Source of the DNA: Luteimonas sp.
GTDB taxonomy: Bacteria > Pseudomonadota > Gammaproteobacteria > Xanthomonadales > Xanthomonadaceae
DNA length: 64,000 nt
Direction: 5' to 3'
Assembly (NCBI GenBank): GCA_024707405.1
Contig: JANPZU010000003.1
Location: 1-64,000, forward strand
The first letter of the stretch is position 1. Every line of letters begins with the position of its first letter. Both the position numbers and the translations under genes were made by a program. Below are positions 47,181-55,557 of the stretch, in pieces. The notes under the pieces were generated by a model. The model made no database searches and was not told the origin of the DNA. It saw nothing but the letters and a program-made list of their open reading frames with translations.

Positions 47181-47993
47181 ATGCGCCCTCGTCTCCGCCT
47201 GCTGGCCAACACGCCCGAGATCGAACTCTGGCCCGGCGACCTGTTGCATGCGCGTGCGAACCACGATGCGCGCATCCTGGCGCGTGCGACGCGCGTGCTG
47301 CGGCGCAAGCGCGATGGCCGCTATCTCGCCGCGGAGCTGCCCGAAGGGCTGATGCCGCTGGTGCCGCGATGGATGCACGAACCGGGGATCGACGACGCGC
47401 TCGATGCGCTCGATGCACATCCCGGCCACGCCCGGAACGGCATCGAAATCGTCGGCGAACTGCCCGTGCATCGCATCGAAGAGCGCCTCGACCGGCTCGG
47501 GATCGATGCCGACGACTATGCAGACAAGAGCGGATTGGCACTGGTCGCCGAACCGGACTGGCTTTCATTCGCGGGATTCGACCGCTACCGCCGCCCGTTG
47601 TGGCTGCATGCGGATGCCACTGGCGCATGGCAACGCATGCGCGAGGCGGCGCAGCGTGACGGCATCGTGCTCGATGCCATCTCGGGCTACCGCAGCCACG
47701 ACTACCAACTCGGCATCTTCGAGCGCAAACTCGCGCGCGGGTTGCGCGTGGACGAGATCCTCACCGTCAACGCCGCCCCCGGCTTCAGCGAACACCACGA
47801 CGGCCGCGCGCTCGACATCGGCACGCCCGGCGAACCACCGGCGGAGGAATCGTTCGAGTCCACGCCCGCCTTCACATGGCTGCGCACGAACGCCGGCGGG
47901 CACGGCTTCCGCATGAGCTACCCCCGCGACAATCCGCACGGCATCGTCTACGAACCGTGGCATTGGCGGTTTTCAGGCGCACGGGATACGTAA
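47181..47993 (+). CDS. M15-family D-alanyl-D-alanine carboxypeptidase (VanY/DacB type)
   Basis: 270 residues. Catalytic region: LDAISGYRSHDYQLGIFERKLARG, zinc motif GFSEHHDGRALDIG (SxHxxGxAxD) and the terminal EPWHWRF with catalytic Glu and third zinc ligand His. An N-terminal extension of about 110 residues ([32 protein letters not shown]) is unusual and lacks a signal peptide. Cleaves D-Ala from peptidoglycan stem peptides. Last gene of the SPFH operon, 9 bp after the PH-like gene. Confidence 0.9.
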   Translation: MRPRLRLLANTPEIELWPGDLLHARANHDARILARATRVLRRKRDGRYLAAELPEGLMPLVPRWMHEPGIDDALDALDAHPGHARNGIEIVGELPVHRIEERLDRLGIDADDYADKSGLALVAEPDWLSFAGFDRYRRPLWLHADATGAWQRMREAAQRDGIVLDAISGYRSHDYQLGIFERKLARGLRVDEILTVNAAPGFSEHHDGRALDIGTPGEPPAEESFESTPAFTWLRTNAGGHGFRMSYPRDNPHGIVYEPWHWRFSGARDT

Positions 47994-47996
47994 GCG

Positions 47997-48075
47997 GCGG
48001 CAAGCCGGGCAAGCTCGGCCCTGCTACCGGATCGCATCGGCCGATCCGTGGTCGCAGCGAAGCGACCTTGCCGCC
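47997..48075. repeat. hairpin element between convergent genes
   Basis: The whole 79-bp gap is enclosed by the 9-bp inverted repeat GGCGGCAAG (47997-48005) / CTTGCCGCC (48067-48075), with internal hairpins at 48028-48048 (CGGATCG/CGATCCG) and 48050-48067 (GGTCGC/GCGACC). It may terminate both genes but has no T-run. Confidence 0.65.
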
Positions 48076-48750
48076 TCAATCCTGCGAACGCTTGACCGGC
48101 GTCTTCGCGCCTTCGGCGAAATCGGCGATGCGCCAGAGGTAAAGGCTGGCGTAGGTGCGGTACGGCCCCCACTTCTCGCCGCGGGCCGCCAGTTCCTTCG
48201 GAGTCGGCATCGCATCCGACTTGTCCACGCGCTGCGCGCCCTTGCGGATGCCCAGGTCGTCGATCGGCAACACGTCCGGTCGCCCGAGCCGGAACATCAA
48301 CATCATTTCCACCGTCCAGCGGCCGATGCCGCGGATCGGCACCAGTGCGGCGACGATCTCGTCGTGGTGCAGGGTCGACATCCGGCGCAACGTGGGGATC
48401 TCGCCGCGCGACTCCCGGGCAGCCAGGTCACGCAGCGCCAGCGCCTTGTTGCCGGACACGCCGCAGGCGCGCAACGCGGCATCGTCGATCCGTGCCAGAG
48501 TGTCGTGGTGCAGGCGCGTACTGCCGATGGCGGTCTCGACCCTGCCGACGATGGTCGATGCCGCCTTGCCGCTGAGTTGCTGGTACAGGATTGCCCTCGC
48601 CAAGGCATCGACGGGATCGAACGGGCGACGCCAGCGCGGCTCCGGCGCGATGGCCCCGATGCGCTTCATCCACGTACCCAGCCTGCGGTCGCGGCGACAC
48701 AGGTGGTCGAAGGCCGCTTCGGTATCGAACCCGCGCGCGTGGCGTGGCAT
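48076..48750 (-). CDS. DNA-3-methyladenine glycosylase 2 family protein (AlkA-like)
   Basis: 224 residues. Helix-hairpin-helix GPD module: PVDALARAILYQQLSGKAASTIVGRV, then ALVPIRGIGRWTVEMMLMFRLGRPDVLPIDDLGIRKG, where the HhH loop and the catalytic Asp (DVLPIDDLG) are intact. Lacks the N-terminal AlkA_N domain, so it belongs to the shorter Mag1-like group. Removes alkylated purines from DNA. ATG 48750 follows the DUF423 stop by 2 bp. Confidence 0.92.
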   Translation of the reverse strand: MPRHARGFDTEAAFDHLCRRDRRLGTWMKRIGAIAPEPRWRRPFDPVDALARAILYQQLSGKAASTIVGRVETAIGSTRLHHDTLARIDDAALRACGVSGNKALALRDLAARESRGEIPTLRRMSTLHHDEIVAALVPIRGIGRWTVEMMLMFRLGRPDVLPIDDLGIRKGAQRVDKSDAMPTPKELAARGEKWGPYRTYASLYLWRIADFAEGAKTPVKRSQD

Positions 48751-48752
48751 CG

Positions 48753-49115
48753 CTATCGCCTCAAGGCACCAATGACATGCAATAGCCAGCCGAGCATGAG
48801 CATCGTGCCGCCCCAGGGCGCGAGCATCGACGGCCAGCCGAGCAGCGATTTCGCGACCAGCGAACCGCTGAACAGCAAGGTGCCGATCATCAGCAGCAAT
48901 GATGCCGACGCACCCAGCCGTCCTTGCGTCCTTGCGGACAACGCGACCAGTGCCACACCGTGGCCGAATGCGAAAGCCGCGGCCAGCAGCAGGTGCTGGC
49001 GGACGATGCCGTCCACCGCATGCGAGGCGTAGGCCGACAGACCCACGGACACGCCGGCCAGCAACGCGCCGATGGCGGCGGGCCAGCGCGGGCGCTGGGC
49101 AGCAGGCATGTGCAT
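48753..49115 (-). CDS. DUF423 family membrane protein
   Basis: 120 residues with four hydrophobic helices. WPAAIGALLAGVSVGLSAYASHAV, HLLLAAAFAFGHGVALVAL, LLLMIGTLLFSGSLVAKSLLGWPSMLAPWGGTMLMLGWLLHVIGAL: the GAFGAHAL-like and FSGSL/PxGG patterns are those of DUF423 (YgdD). GGAGG is placed 7 nt before ATG 49115. Function unknown. Cotranscribed with the DNA glycosylase. Confidence 0.88.
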   Translation of the reverse strand: MHMPAAQRPRWPAAIGALLAGVSVGLSAYASHAVDGIVRQHLLLAAAFAFGHGVALVALSARTQGRLGASASLLLMIGTLLFSGSLVAKSLLGWPSMLAPWGGTMLMLGWLLHVIGALRR

Positions 49116-49134
49116 TCACCATCCTCCAAACGCA

Positions 49135-49162
49135 TCGCGCCGCATCTTGCGATGCGGCGCGA
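49135..49162 (-). terminator. probable terminator after the SRPBCC gene
   Basis: Perfect 12-bp stem (49135-49146 with 49151-49162), loop TTGC, 29 bp after the SRPBCC stop. Only a short T-run (TTT) follows on the minus strand. Confidence 0.5.
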
Positions 49163-49191
49163 AGGAACATCACTTCAATGGGCGCGGCCGA

Positions 49192-50343
49192 TCACTTGGT
49201 GCGGATCGGCCAGTAAACCTCGAACTCGCCGTCGGCGGTGAACGCAGCATCGATGCCGTTGCTGTAGTACTCGAACGGACGGCCGGCCACTTCGTGCCCT
49301 TGTACCATGGTCCATGCACGCAGCGCGTTGCGGACGTTGTCGAGTTCGGCCATGTAGCCGGTGTACAGCGCGCGGGTCGCGCGGCCAGGCTCGGCACGCA
49401 CGTACTCGACCGGTGCGCCGGTCGGGATGGTCACTTCAAGCTCGCCGTCATCCACCGCCAGTTCGATCGCGGGGGTGGCCGGCGCCTGTTCGCCTTCAGC
49501 CGCATCGGCAGCCGGCGCGGACGAACCGACGCGCTTCTTGCGCACGGGCTGGACGACGTCGAAGGTGTAAGTCTCGCGGCCGAGTTCGGTGGACACGATG
49601 CGCATCGGGCCGGCGGGCTCGAGGTTGTTCGCATCCATCGTGCGCTTGATCCACTCGGTGTTGGCCGTCATCGACTCCTTGATCTTCTGGTTGTTGCGGT
49701 CGATGGCACCCGCGAACACCACCAGCAGGTTCTCGGCCGGACGATCGACGACCGCCATGTCGCGCATCTTGCTGCCTTCGACGCGATAGTCGACGTTCGG
49801 AATCTGCGCAAGCATGTTGGACAGGCGGCGCATGCCGAGCTTCATGTCCTCGCCCACGCTGCTGCGCACGTACAGGCCCGCGTAGCGGCCAAGCAGATCC
49901 CAGTCGTAATGCACCTGGTAGCGTTGCGTGACCTCGATGTTGCGGCCGCTGCGGCCGGCGGTCTTGAGGTTGAAGTCGACGCGCTTGCCGCTGCCGCGGT
50001 TACCGTCGTCGATGCTGTAGGCCACGCTGTTGCCCGGCTCGCTCTCGATGATTTCCCAGCTGCCCTTGCCGACCGACCTGACCGACGAGTCGAAGTCCAG
50101 GCGCGCACCGACGCCCTCGGCCGGGCCCGAACGCTCGAGCTTGACCTGTGCATCGTGCAGCGGGAGCGCGTTCCAGTCCTTGAACCGGTTGAAGCTGTTG
50201 AGCGTGTCGAACACGATCGTGCGGTTGCGGCTGGTTTCGAACTGCTCGGTCAGGGTACGGCTCGACGGCAGGAAGACACCCACCAGGACAAACAGCACGG
50301 CGACGATCGCCATGGAAATCAGGATCTCGTACAAACGGGTCAT
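49192..50343 (-). CDS. SRPBCC (polyketide cyclase-type) protein with GyrI-like C-terminus
   Basis: 383 residues. N-terminal helix (LYEILISMAIVAVLFVLVGVFLP), then an SRPBCC/START-fold domain (about 30-190, SRNRTIVFDTLNSFNRFKDWNALPLHDAQVKLERSG), a middle region, and a C-terminal segment resembling GyrI-like effector domains (AGRPFEYYSNGIDAAFTADGEFEVYWPI). Residues about 273-300 are an acidic/Ala-rich linker. Ligand unknown. Good ribosome site (GGAG) before ATG 50343. Monocistronic. Confidence 0.85.
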   Translation of the reverse strand: MTRLYEILISMAIVAVLFVLVGVFLPSSRTLTEQFETSRNRTIVFDTLNSFNRFKDWNALPLHDAQVKLERSGPAEGVGARLDFDSSVRSVGKGSWEIIESEPGNSVAYSIDDGNRGSGKRVDFNLKTAGRSGRNIEVTQRYQVHYDWDLLGRYAGLYVRSSVGEDMKLGMRRLSNMLAQIPNVDYRVEGSKMRDMAVVDRPAENLLVVFAGAIDRNNQKIKESMTANTEWIKRTMDANNLEPAGPMRIVSTELGRETYTFDVVQPVRKKRVGSSAPAADAAEGEQAPATPAIELAVDDGELEVTIPTGAPVEYVRAEPGRATRALYTGYMAELDNVRNALRAWTMVQGHEVAGRPFEYYSNGIDAAFTADGEFEVYWPIRTK

Positions 50344-50493
50344 TCAGGATTCTCCAGGAACCAATCCGGCCGGCATCAGGCGCAGACCGGCAATGCTAGC
50401 AATTTGCGTCGGGTCGGGCGAGCCATCCCCTCCCGACCTGCAAAGACGGGGTGGCGGGCCATCCTGCCCGGGGCTGCGTGGATATCCTGTCGA

Positions 50494-50562
50494 TCAAACC
50501 AATTGCAGTTCGAACGCCTTCAGCACGGCCCGGGGCGATCCCGAACACCGAGCTTGGACAGG
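50494..50562 (-). repeat. displaced third copy (C) of the response regulator 3' end
   Basis: 69 bp equivalent to the last 23 codons of the gene at 50868. Relative to the functional end, 13 codons differ and all differences are synonymous. One base is deleted in codon 10 of the block. It ends in TGA and encodes the same AVLKAFELQLV terminus. Confidence 0.92.
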
Positions 50563-50713
50563 GTGAGCCGTCATGGCCTGCGAGGCATGCCTCGCATGGC
50601 TGCGAACGCCCGCCGCGCTGCGGCGGGCAGGGTAAGGAGCCGTGGCTTGTGCGGCATGCCGCACGCGGCGACGAACGGCCGGTGCGCTGCACCGGCCCGG
50701 AACATCCTGCCGG
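50563..50713. repeat. hairpin array between copies B and C
   Basis: Four perfect palindromes in 150 bp: 50579-50596 (TGCGAGGC/GCCTCGCA), 50608-50628 (8-bp stem, loop CGCTG), 50649-50664 (GTGCGGC/GCCGCAC) and 50678-50696 (GCCGGTG/CACCGGC, loop CGCTG). No coding function seen. Confidence 0.85.
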
Positions 50714-50783
50714 TCAGACCAGTTGCAGCTCGAAGGCCTTGAGGACCGCACGGGTTCGGTCGCGCACGCCGAGCTTGGACAGG
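50671..50783 (-). repeat. 113-bp tandem unit, copy B
   Basis: Matches 50825-50937 at 111 of 113 positions, 154 bp away. It contains the hairpin 50678-50696 and a full copy (50714-50783) of the response regulator's last 23 codons with one synonymous change (CGT for CGA). Confidence 0.95.
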
Positions 50784-50867
50784 GTGAGGCGGCGCCGACC
50801 ACGAGGCACTGCCTCGTGGCGCCGACGAACGGCCGGTGTGCTGCACCGGCCCGGAACATCCTGCCGG
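50784..50867. repeat. hairpin pair between copies A and B
   Basis: Two palindromes: 50799-50819 (CCACGAGGC/GCCTCGTGG, loop ACT) and 50832-50850 (GCCGGTG/CACCGGC, loop TGCTG). The second belongs to the repeated unit whose other copy has loop CGCTG. They sit directly after the functional stop codon and could also terminate transcription. Confidence 0.85.
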
Positions 50868-51509
50868 TCAGACCAGTTGCAGCTCGAAGGCCTTGAGGAC
50901 CGCTCGGGTTCGGTCGCGCACGCCGAGCTTGGACAGGATGTTGGACACGTGGTTCTTGATCGTGCCTTCGGCCACGCCGAGCGAATTGGCGATTTCCTTG
51001 TTGGAAAAACCGCCGGCCATGAGCCGCAGGATCTCGGTTTCCCGGTCGGTCAGCGGATCCGGGCGGTCGAGGCTGACGAACTCGTTGCGCATGTGCTCCA
51101 GCCCCGAGAGCAGGCGCTGGGTCACGGCCGGCTGCACCAGCGAGCCGCCGCCGGCCACTGCGCGGATGGCCCCGACCAGCTGCTCCAGCGAGACGTCCTT
51201 GAGCAGGTAGCCCTTGGCGCCGGCCTTCATGCCCGCCAGCACCAGTTGGTCGTCGTCGAAGGTGGTCAGGATGATCGTCGGCGGCAACGTCCCGGCCTTG
51301 GACAGGGCCTGCAACGCCTCGAGGCCGGACATGACCGGCATGCGCATGTCCATCAACACGACATCGGGCCGGATCTGGGGCACCAGCTCGACGGCCTGCT
51401 TGCCGTCGGCGGCTTCGGCGACGACCTCCATCTCGCCATCGAGGGCCAGCAGCGACTTGATGCCCTGGCGAACCAGGGTCTGGTCGTCGACCAGGCAGAT
51501 ACGAATCAT
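50868..51509 (-). CDS. NarL/LuxR-family response regulator
   Basis: 213 residues. Receiver with DD (8-9), phospho-acceptor D54 (VLMDMRMPVMSG), LTTFDDD and K in GYLLKDV. C-terminal LuxR HTH: DPLTDRETEILRLMAGGFSNKEIANSLGVAEGTIKNHVSNILSKLGVRDRTRAV. Pairs with the kinase gene upstream (start overlaps its stop, ATGG/TGA junction at 51506-51509). The liaR/desR-like group often senses envelope or membrane state, so targets are unknown. Its last 70 bases are repeated twice downstream. Confidence 0.94.
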   Translation of the reverse strand: MIRICLVDDQTLVRQGIKSLLALDGEMEVVAEAADGKQAVELVPQIRPDVVLMDMRMPVMSGLEALQALSKAGTLPPTIILTTFDDDQLVLAGMKAGAKGYLLKDVSLEQLVGAIRAVAGGGSLVQPAVTQRLLSGLEHMRNEFVSLDRPDPLTDRETEILRLMAGGFSNKEIANSLGVAEGTIKNHVSNILSKLGVRDRTRAVLKAFELQLV

Positions 51510-52771
51510 GGTGCCTCCACGGCGGTGTCTGGTTGGGTGGCGGCCTGCCGCGGCCGCGGTTCTTGTCCTTGCGGCGCAACCACGGCGGCACGGGCCAAGG
51601 CCTCGGCGCCCTCTTCCAGAGGCAACCGCAGCCGAACCGCGAAGCCGTTGCCGGGGGACGTTTCGACCTGCAAGGTGCCGCCATAGGCGACCAGCCGTTC
51701 GCGCATGCCCAGCAACCCGTTGCCGGCGGTGGCCATCTCGGCGCCCTTGCCGTCGTCGAAGGCTTCCAGCGTGACCACGCCCGCCTCGTTCCTGTAACGC
51801 AGGCGCAGGGTTTCGGCCGCGGCATGGCGCACGGCATTGGTGATGATTTCCTGCGTGCAGCGCAACAGGACATGGGCGCGTTCGGGATCGTTGAGCAGGA
51901 ACGACCTCGGCATCTCCATCTCGATCCGCAGGCCCGGCACGTTGTCGGCCAGCGGCAACAGGGTGGCGCGCATGTCGATGGCATCGTCGTCGCGCAGACG
52001 GCTGACGGCCTCGCGCACGTCGCTCAGCAGCAACTTGGCCAGCGTGTGGGCCTGGGTCACGTGCTCCTTGGCCTGCCCGCGCACGAGGTGGTTGGCCACC
52101 TCGAGATTCAGGCTGAGCGCGGTCAGGTGGTGGCCCAGCAGGTCGTGCAGTTCACGGGAGATGCGGGTGCGCTCGTTCACGCGCACGCTTTCGGCCAGCA
52201 ACGCGCGGGTGGCGCGCAATTCCGCGTTCAGCCGGCGCTGTTCGTCCCGTGCCTGCGCCTGCTGGCGCGCCACCAGTCCGGTGACGTAGGCAAACCCCGT
52301 GAAACCGACGAACAACGCGGCCTGCAATGCCGCTTCACCCCAGGTGAACCCGAGCCCGCGCACGAAGACCGGGATGATCGCGAACTCGCACAGCACCAGC
52401 AGCGCGATGCCCGGCTTGAGCGGCAGCAGCCAGGGCAGGACGCAGGCCACCACCATCAGCAGCACGCTGCCCAGCCCGCTCTGGCTGTAGTAGCTGATCG
52501 CGATGGCGCTGCCCGCCAGCAGCACCAGCATCGGGTAGTCGAACAGCGTGATCCGGCGCTGGCCGAGGCCTCGCGTCAGCCACGCGTAACACAATCCGAA
52601 CGTTCCCCACGAAATCCACGTGCGCCAGCCCTCCAGCGTCGCCAGCGACACCCCCTGCGACAGCGGGTCGGCCGGCACCAGCGACAGGAACAGCAGCGGC
52701 AGCCCGGTCACACCCCAGGTGAACAGGCCTGCGTAGCGCAGCAGGCGGTTGTGGTCGAAGCGCGCGAGCAT
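51506..52771 (-). CDS. NarX/DesK-type sensor histidine kinase
   Basis: 421 residues. Five or six N-terminal hydrophobic helices (about 10-165) with no large loop, so an intramembrane sensor of the DesK type. Then HisKA_3 dimerisation helix with H209 (RTRISRELHDLLGHHLTAL) and HATPase_c (HVLLRCTQEIITNAVRHA, GNGLLGMRERLVAYGG). The C-terminal tail is rich in Pro/Gln. The stop overlaps the start of the response regulator gene. The type suggests sensing of membrane fluidity or envelope stress. Confidence 0.93.
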   Translation of the reverse strand: MLARFDHNRLLRYAGLFTWGVTGLPLLFLSLVPADPLSQGVSLATLEGWRTWISWGTFGLCYAWLTRGLGQRRITLFDYPMLVLLAGSAIAISYYSQSGLGSVLLMVVACVLPWLLPLKPGIALLVLCEFAIIPVFVRGLGFTWGEAALQAALFVGFTGFAYVTGLVARQQAQARDEQRRLNAELRATRALLAESVRVNERTRISRELHDLLGHHLTALSLNLEVANHLVRGQAKEHVTQAHTLAKLLLSDVREAVSRLRDDDAIDMRATLLPLADNVPGLRIEMEMPRSFLLNDPERAHVLLRCTQEIITNAVRHAAAETLRLRYRNEAGVVTLEAFDDGKGAEMATAGNGLLGMRERLVAYGGTLQVETSPGNGFAVRLRLPLEEGAEALARAAVVAPQGQEPRPRQAATQPDTAVEAP

Positions 52772-52968
52772 GCGGCCATGTTAGGGGCAAACCGGCCACC
52801 CGGAAGCCTCGAAAGTCATGCCGCCCGGCACCGTCGGTCGCCGCCCCGCGTTGCGCCGTGCGATAATCCGATGCGGTTCCGCCGCGGCCGCCCGTTCGCG
52901 CCGCAGCCGTTTCCGCCAAGGAGTGGCAGCACGCAGCTGCAGTCAGGAATTTCCCCCTGGAGTCAGGA

Positions 52969-53553
52969 ATGTCGATCGTCGTCCGCGACGTGCGCGAGCA
53001 CGAGCTGGATTCCATCCTCGCCCTCAACAACGCCGCCGGCCCCGCCATCCTGCCGCTGGACGCGGACAGGCTTCGCAGGTTCTTCGACACCGCCGAGTAT
53101 TTCCGCATCGCCGAGCGCGACGGCGCGCTGGCCGGGTTCCTGGTCGGCTTCGGTTCCGGCGCCGGCCACGACAGCAGCAACTTCCGCTGGTTCGGCGAGC
53201 ACCACCCGCATTTCTTCTATATCGACCGCGTGGTCGTCGCCAGCCGCCGCCGCGGCGGCGGCGTTGGCCGCGCGTTCTACGCCGACGTGCAGAGCTACGC
53301 CGAATTACGCTATCCATTGCTGGCCTGCGAGGTGTTCCTCGAACACGACAACGACCCGGTGCGTCTGTTCCACGGCAGCTTCGGCTTCCGCGAGATCGGC
53401 CAGAACATCATGGAGAACGGCATCCGCGCTTCGATGCTGACCAAGGACATGACCTGCAGCTACGACTGGGTGAAGACCCGCTACGGCACCGACCTGCCGG
53501 ACGAAGACTGGCTGACCAAGCCGCGCCCGACCGCTGCGGAGGCATCTGCATGA
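52969..53553 (+). CDS. GNAT-family acetyltransferase
   Basis: 194 residues. Acetyl-CoA loop FFYIDRVVVASRRRGGGVGRAFYADVQ. Preceding core ALNNAAGPAILPLDADRLRRFFDTAEYFRIAERDGALAGFLVGFG. Matches the group often annotated as putative GNAT superfamily acetyltransferase next to minC in xanthomonads. Acceptor unknown. The stop overlaps the minC start (ATGA). Confidence 0.87.
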   Translation: MSIVVRDVREHELDSILALNNAAGPAILPLDADRLRRFFDTAEYFRIAERDGALAGFLVGFGSGAGHDSSNFRWFGEHHPHFFYIDRVVVASRRRGGGVGRAFYADVQSYAELRYPLLACEVFLEHDNDPVRLFHGSFGFREIGQNIMENGIRASMLTKDMTCSYDWVKTRYGTDLPDEDWLTKPRPTAAEASA

Positions 53554-54326
53554 GCAGTGCCGTGCCCGTCGTCGACTACGAGCCCGCCGGCGAACTGAAG
53601 ATCGGCCAGGTCGGCATCGCCAACCTGCGCATCCGCACGCTGGACGTGGATCGGCTGGCCGACGAGATGCGCGAGCGCGTGGCGCGTGCACCGAAGCTGT
53701 TCGCGCGGGCTGCGGTGATCATCGATTTCGGTGGCCTCGCCGGCACGCCCGATGTCGCCATCGCACGCAAGCTGGTCGATGCCCTGCGCGATGCCGGCGT
53801 GCTGCCGGTGGCACTGGCCTGGGGCAGCAACGACAACGAGAGGCTGTCTGTCGAGCTGGGCCTGCCACTGCTGGCCAAGTTCCGCGCCCAGTACGAACGT
53901 GCCGACGGCACCCTGCCCGCCGCCGAACCTGCGCCCGAACCCAAACCCGCAGCCGTCCGCCAGGAGCCTGCCCCCCGCCCCGCTCCCGCCACGGGCCAAC
54001 CCGGCCTGATCCAGTCGGCACCGGTGCGCTCCGGCCAGCAGGTCTACGCCGACAACCGCGACCTGACCGTGCTGTCCCAGGTCGGTGCCGGCGCGGAAGT
54101 CATCGCCGACGGCTCGATCCACATCTACGGCCCGCTGCGCGGCCGCGCGCTCGCGGGCGCGCAGGGCAACGAGAAGGCGCGCATCTTCTGCCGCGCCTTC
54201 CACGCCGAACTGGTGGCCGTGGCCGGACACTACAAAGTGCTGGAAGATATCCCGAAGGAACTGCACGGCAAGCCGGTGCAGGTCTGGCTGGACAACGAAG
54301 AACTCAAGATCGCCGCACTGGATTGA
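53550..54326 (+). CDS. minC: septum site-determining protein MinC
   Basis: 258 residues. N-terminal MinC_N (about 1-105, FARAAVIIDFGGLAGTPDVAIARKLVDAL), a Pro/Ala-rich linker (about 118-150) and a C-terminal beta-helix domain (RSGQQVYADNRDLTVLSQVGAGAEVIADGSIHIYGPLRGRALAGAQGNEKARIFCRAFHAELVAVAGHY) that binds MinD. Inhibits FtsZ polymerisation away from midcell. First of minC-minD-minE. Confidence 0.96.
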   Translation: MSSAVPVVDYEPAGELKIGQVGIANLRIRTLDVDRLADEMRERVARAPKLFARAAVIIDFGGLAGTPDVAIARKLVDALRDAGVLPVALAWGSNDNERLSVELGLPLLAKFRAQYERADGTLPAAEPAPEPKPAAVRQEPAPRPAPATGQPGLIQSAPVRSGQQVYADNRDLTVLSQVGAGAEVIADGSIHIYGPLRGRALAGAQGNEKARIFCRAFHAELVAVAGHYKVLEDIPKELHGKPVQVWLDNEELKIAALD

Positions 54327-54353
54327 CGGCGACACATCCCAAGGAGACGTGTT

Positions 54354-55163
54354 TTGGCAGAAATCATCGTAGTCACCTCCGGCAAGGGCGGCGTCGGCAA
54401 GACGACCTCCAGCGCCAGCGTCGCCAACGGACTCGCGCGACGCGGCAAGAAAGTCGCGGTCATCGACTTCGACGTCGGCCTGCGCAACCTCGACCTGATC
54501 ATGGGTTGCGAACGCCGCGTGGTCTACGACTTCGTCAACGTCGTGCAGGGCGAAGCCTCGCTCAGGCAGGCGCTGATCAAGGACAAGCGCTTCGACAGCC
54601 TCTACGTGCTGGCCGCGTCGCAGACCCGCGACAAGGACGCGCTGACCAAGGAAGGCGTGGAGAAGGTGCTCAAGGATCTGGCCGACGACGGCTTCGACTA
54701 CATCGTCTGCGATTCGCCGGCGGGGATCGAGAAGGGCGCGTTCCTGGCGATGTATTTCGCCGACCGCGCGATCGTGGTGGTGAATCCCGAAGTGTCCTCG
54801 GTGCGCGACTCCGACCGCATCCTCGGCCTGCTCGCCTCCAAGACCCGCAAGGCCGAGGCCGGCGAGCGCGTGCAGGAACACCTGCTGCTCACCCGCTACA
54901 GCCCGGCACGCGTGGAATCGGGCGAGATGCTGTCGATCACCGACGTGGAGGAGGTGCTGGGGCTCAAGACCATCGGCGTGATCCCCGAATCGGGCGACGT
55001 GCTCAACGCCTCCAACAAGGGCGAACCCGTCATCCTGGACATGGAATCGAACGCTGGCCAGGCCTATGACGACGCCGTCGCACGCCTGCTCGGCGAAGAG
55101 CGCCCGATGCGCTTCACCCAGCTGGAGAAGAAGGGCTTCTTCAGCAAGATCTTCGGAGGTTGA
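54354..55163 (+). CDS. minD: septum site-determining ATPase MinD
   Basis: 269 residues from TTG 54354 (AAGGAG nearby). Deviant Walker [11 protein letters not shown] (9-18), switch I/II regions [20 protein letters not shown] and [14 protein letters not shown], and a C-terminal amphipathic membrane-targeting helix ([12 protein letters not shown]). Recruits MinC to the membrane and oscillates with MinE. The weak TTG start may keep MinD low relative to MinC and MinE. Confidence 0.96.
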   Translation: MAEIIVVTSGKGGVGKTTSSASVANGLARRGKKVAVIDFDVGLRNLDLIMGCERRVVYDFVNVVQGEASLRQALIKDKRFDSLYVLAASQTRDKDALTKEGVEKVLKDLADDGFDYIVCDSPAGIEKGAFLAMYFADRAIVVVNPEVSSVRDSDRILGLLASKTRKAEAGERVQEHLLLTRYSPARVESGEMLSITDVEEVLGLKTIGVIPESGDVLNASNKGEPVILDMESNAGQAYDDAVARLLGEERPMRFTQLEKKGFFSKIFGG

Positions 55164-55165
55164 GC

Positions 55166-55429
55166 ATGGGACTGTTCGATTTCCTGAAGGCCAAGAAAGA
55201 CACCGCGTCCATCGCCAAGAACCGCCTGCAGATCCTGATCGCACAGGAACGCAGCGGACGCGACGCGCCCGACTACCTGCCGCTGCTGCAGCGCGAGCTG
55301 CTGGAAGTGATCCGCAAGTACGTCAGCGTCGACGTGGATGCGGTGAAGGTCGACCTGGTCAAGGACGGCGACCACGACGTGCTCGACATCTCGGTCGCGC
55401 TTCCCGACGAACGCACGGCAACGGCCTGA
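55166..55429 (+). CDS. minE: cell division topological specificity factor MinE
   Basis: 87 residues. N-terminal amphipathic MinD-binding segment [30 protein letters not shown] and C-terminal topological domain ([33 protein letters not shown]). GGAGG precedes ATG 55166. Stimulates MinD ATPase and drives the oscillation. Confidence 0.96.
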   Translation: MGLFDFLKAKKDTASIAKNRLQILIAQERSGRDAPDYLPLLQRELLEVIRKYVSVDVDAVKVDLVKDGDHDVLDISVALPDERTATA

Positions 55430-55438
55430 CCTTCGACG

Positions 55439-55557
55439 CCCTCCCCATCAAGGGGAGGGTTGGGCGGGGATGATCGTCACTCACGGCGCCCGCGACTGCA
55501 CATGCACGGCATCCCGCACCATCCCGACCTTCCCCTTGAGAGGGAGGGAGAACAGTC
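55439..55557. repeat. imperfect inverted repeat downstream of minE
   Basis: A hairpin CCCTCCCC/GGGGAGGG (55439-55459) followed by TTGGGCGGGGATG. The reverse complement of the segment ending at about 55557 contains a similar TCAAGGGGA-AGGTCGGG block. The two similar arms face each other around about 40 bp and overlap the start region of the next gene. The left hairpin may act as the min operon terminator. Confidence 0.6.

Noticed and set aside
50494-51984. Long minus-strand frame covering the response regulator region in another phase
   Set aside because: It merges an out-of-frame part of the kinase, the response regulator antisense phase and the repeats. Its only genuine piece is the displaced 3' end at 50494.
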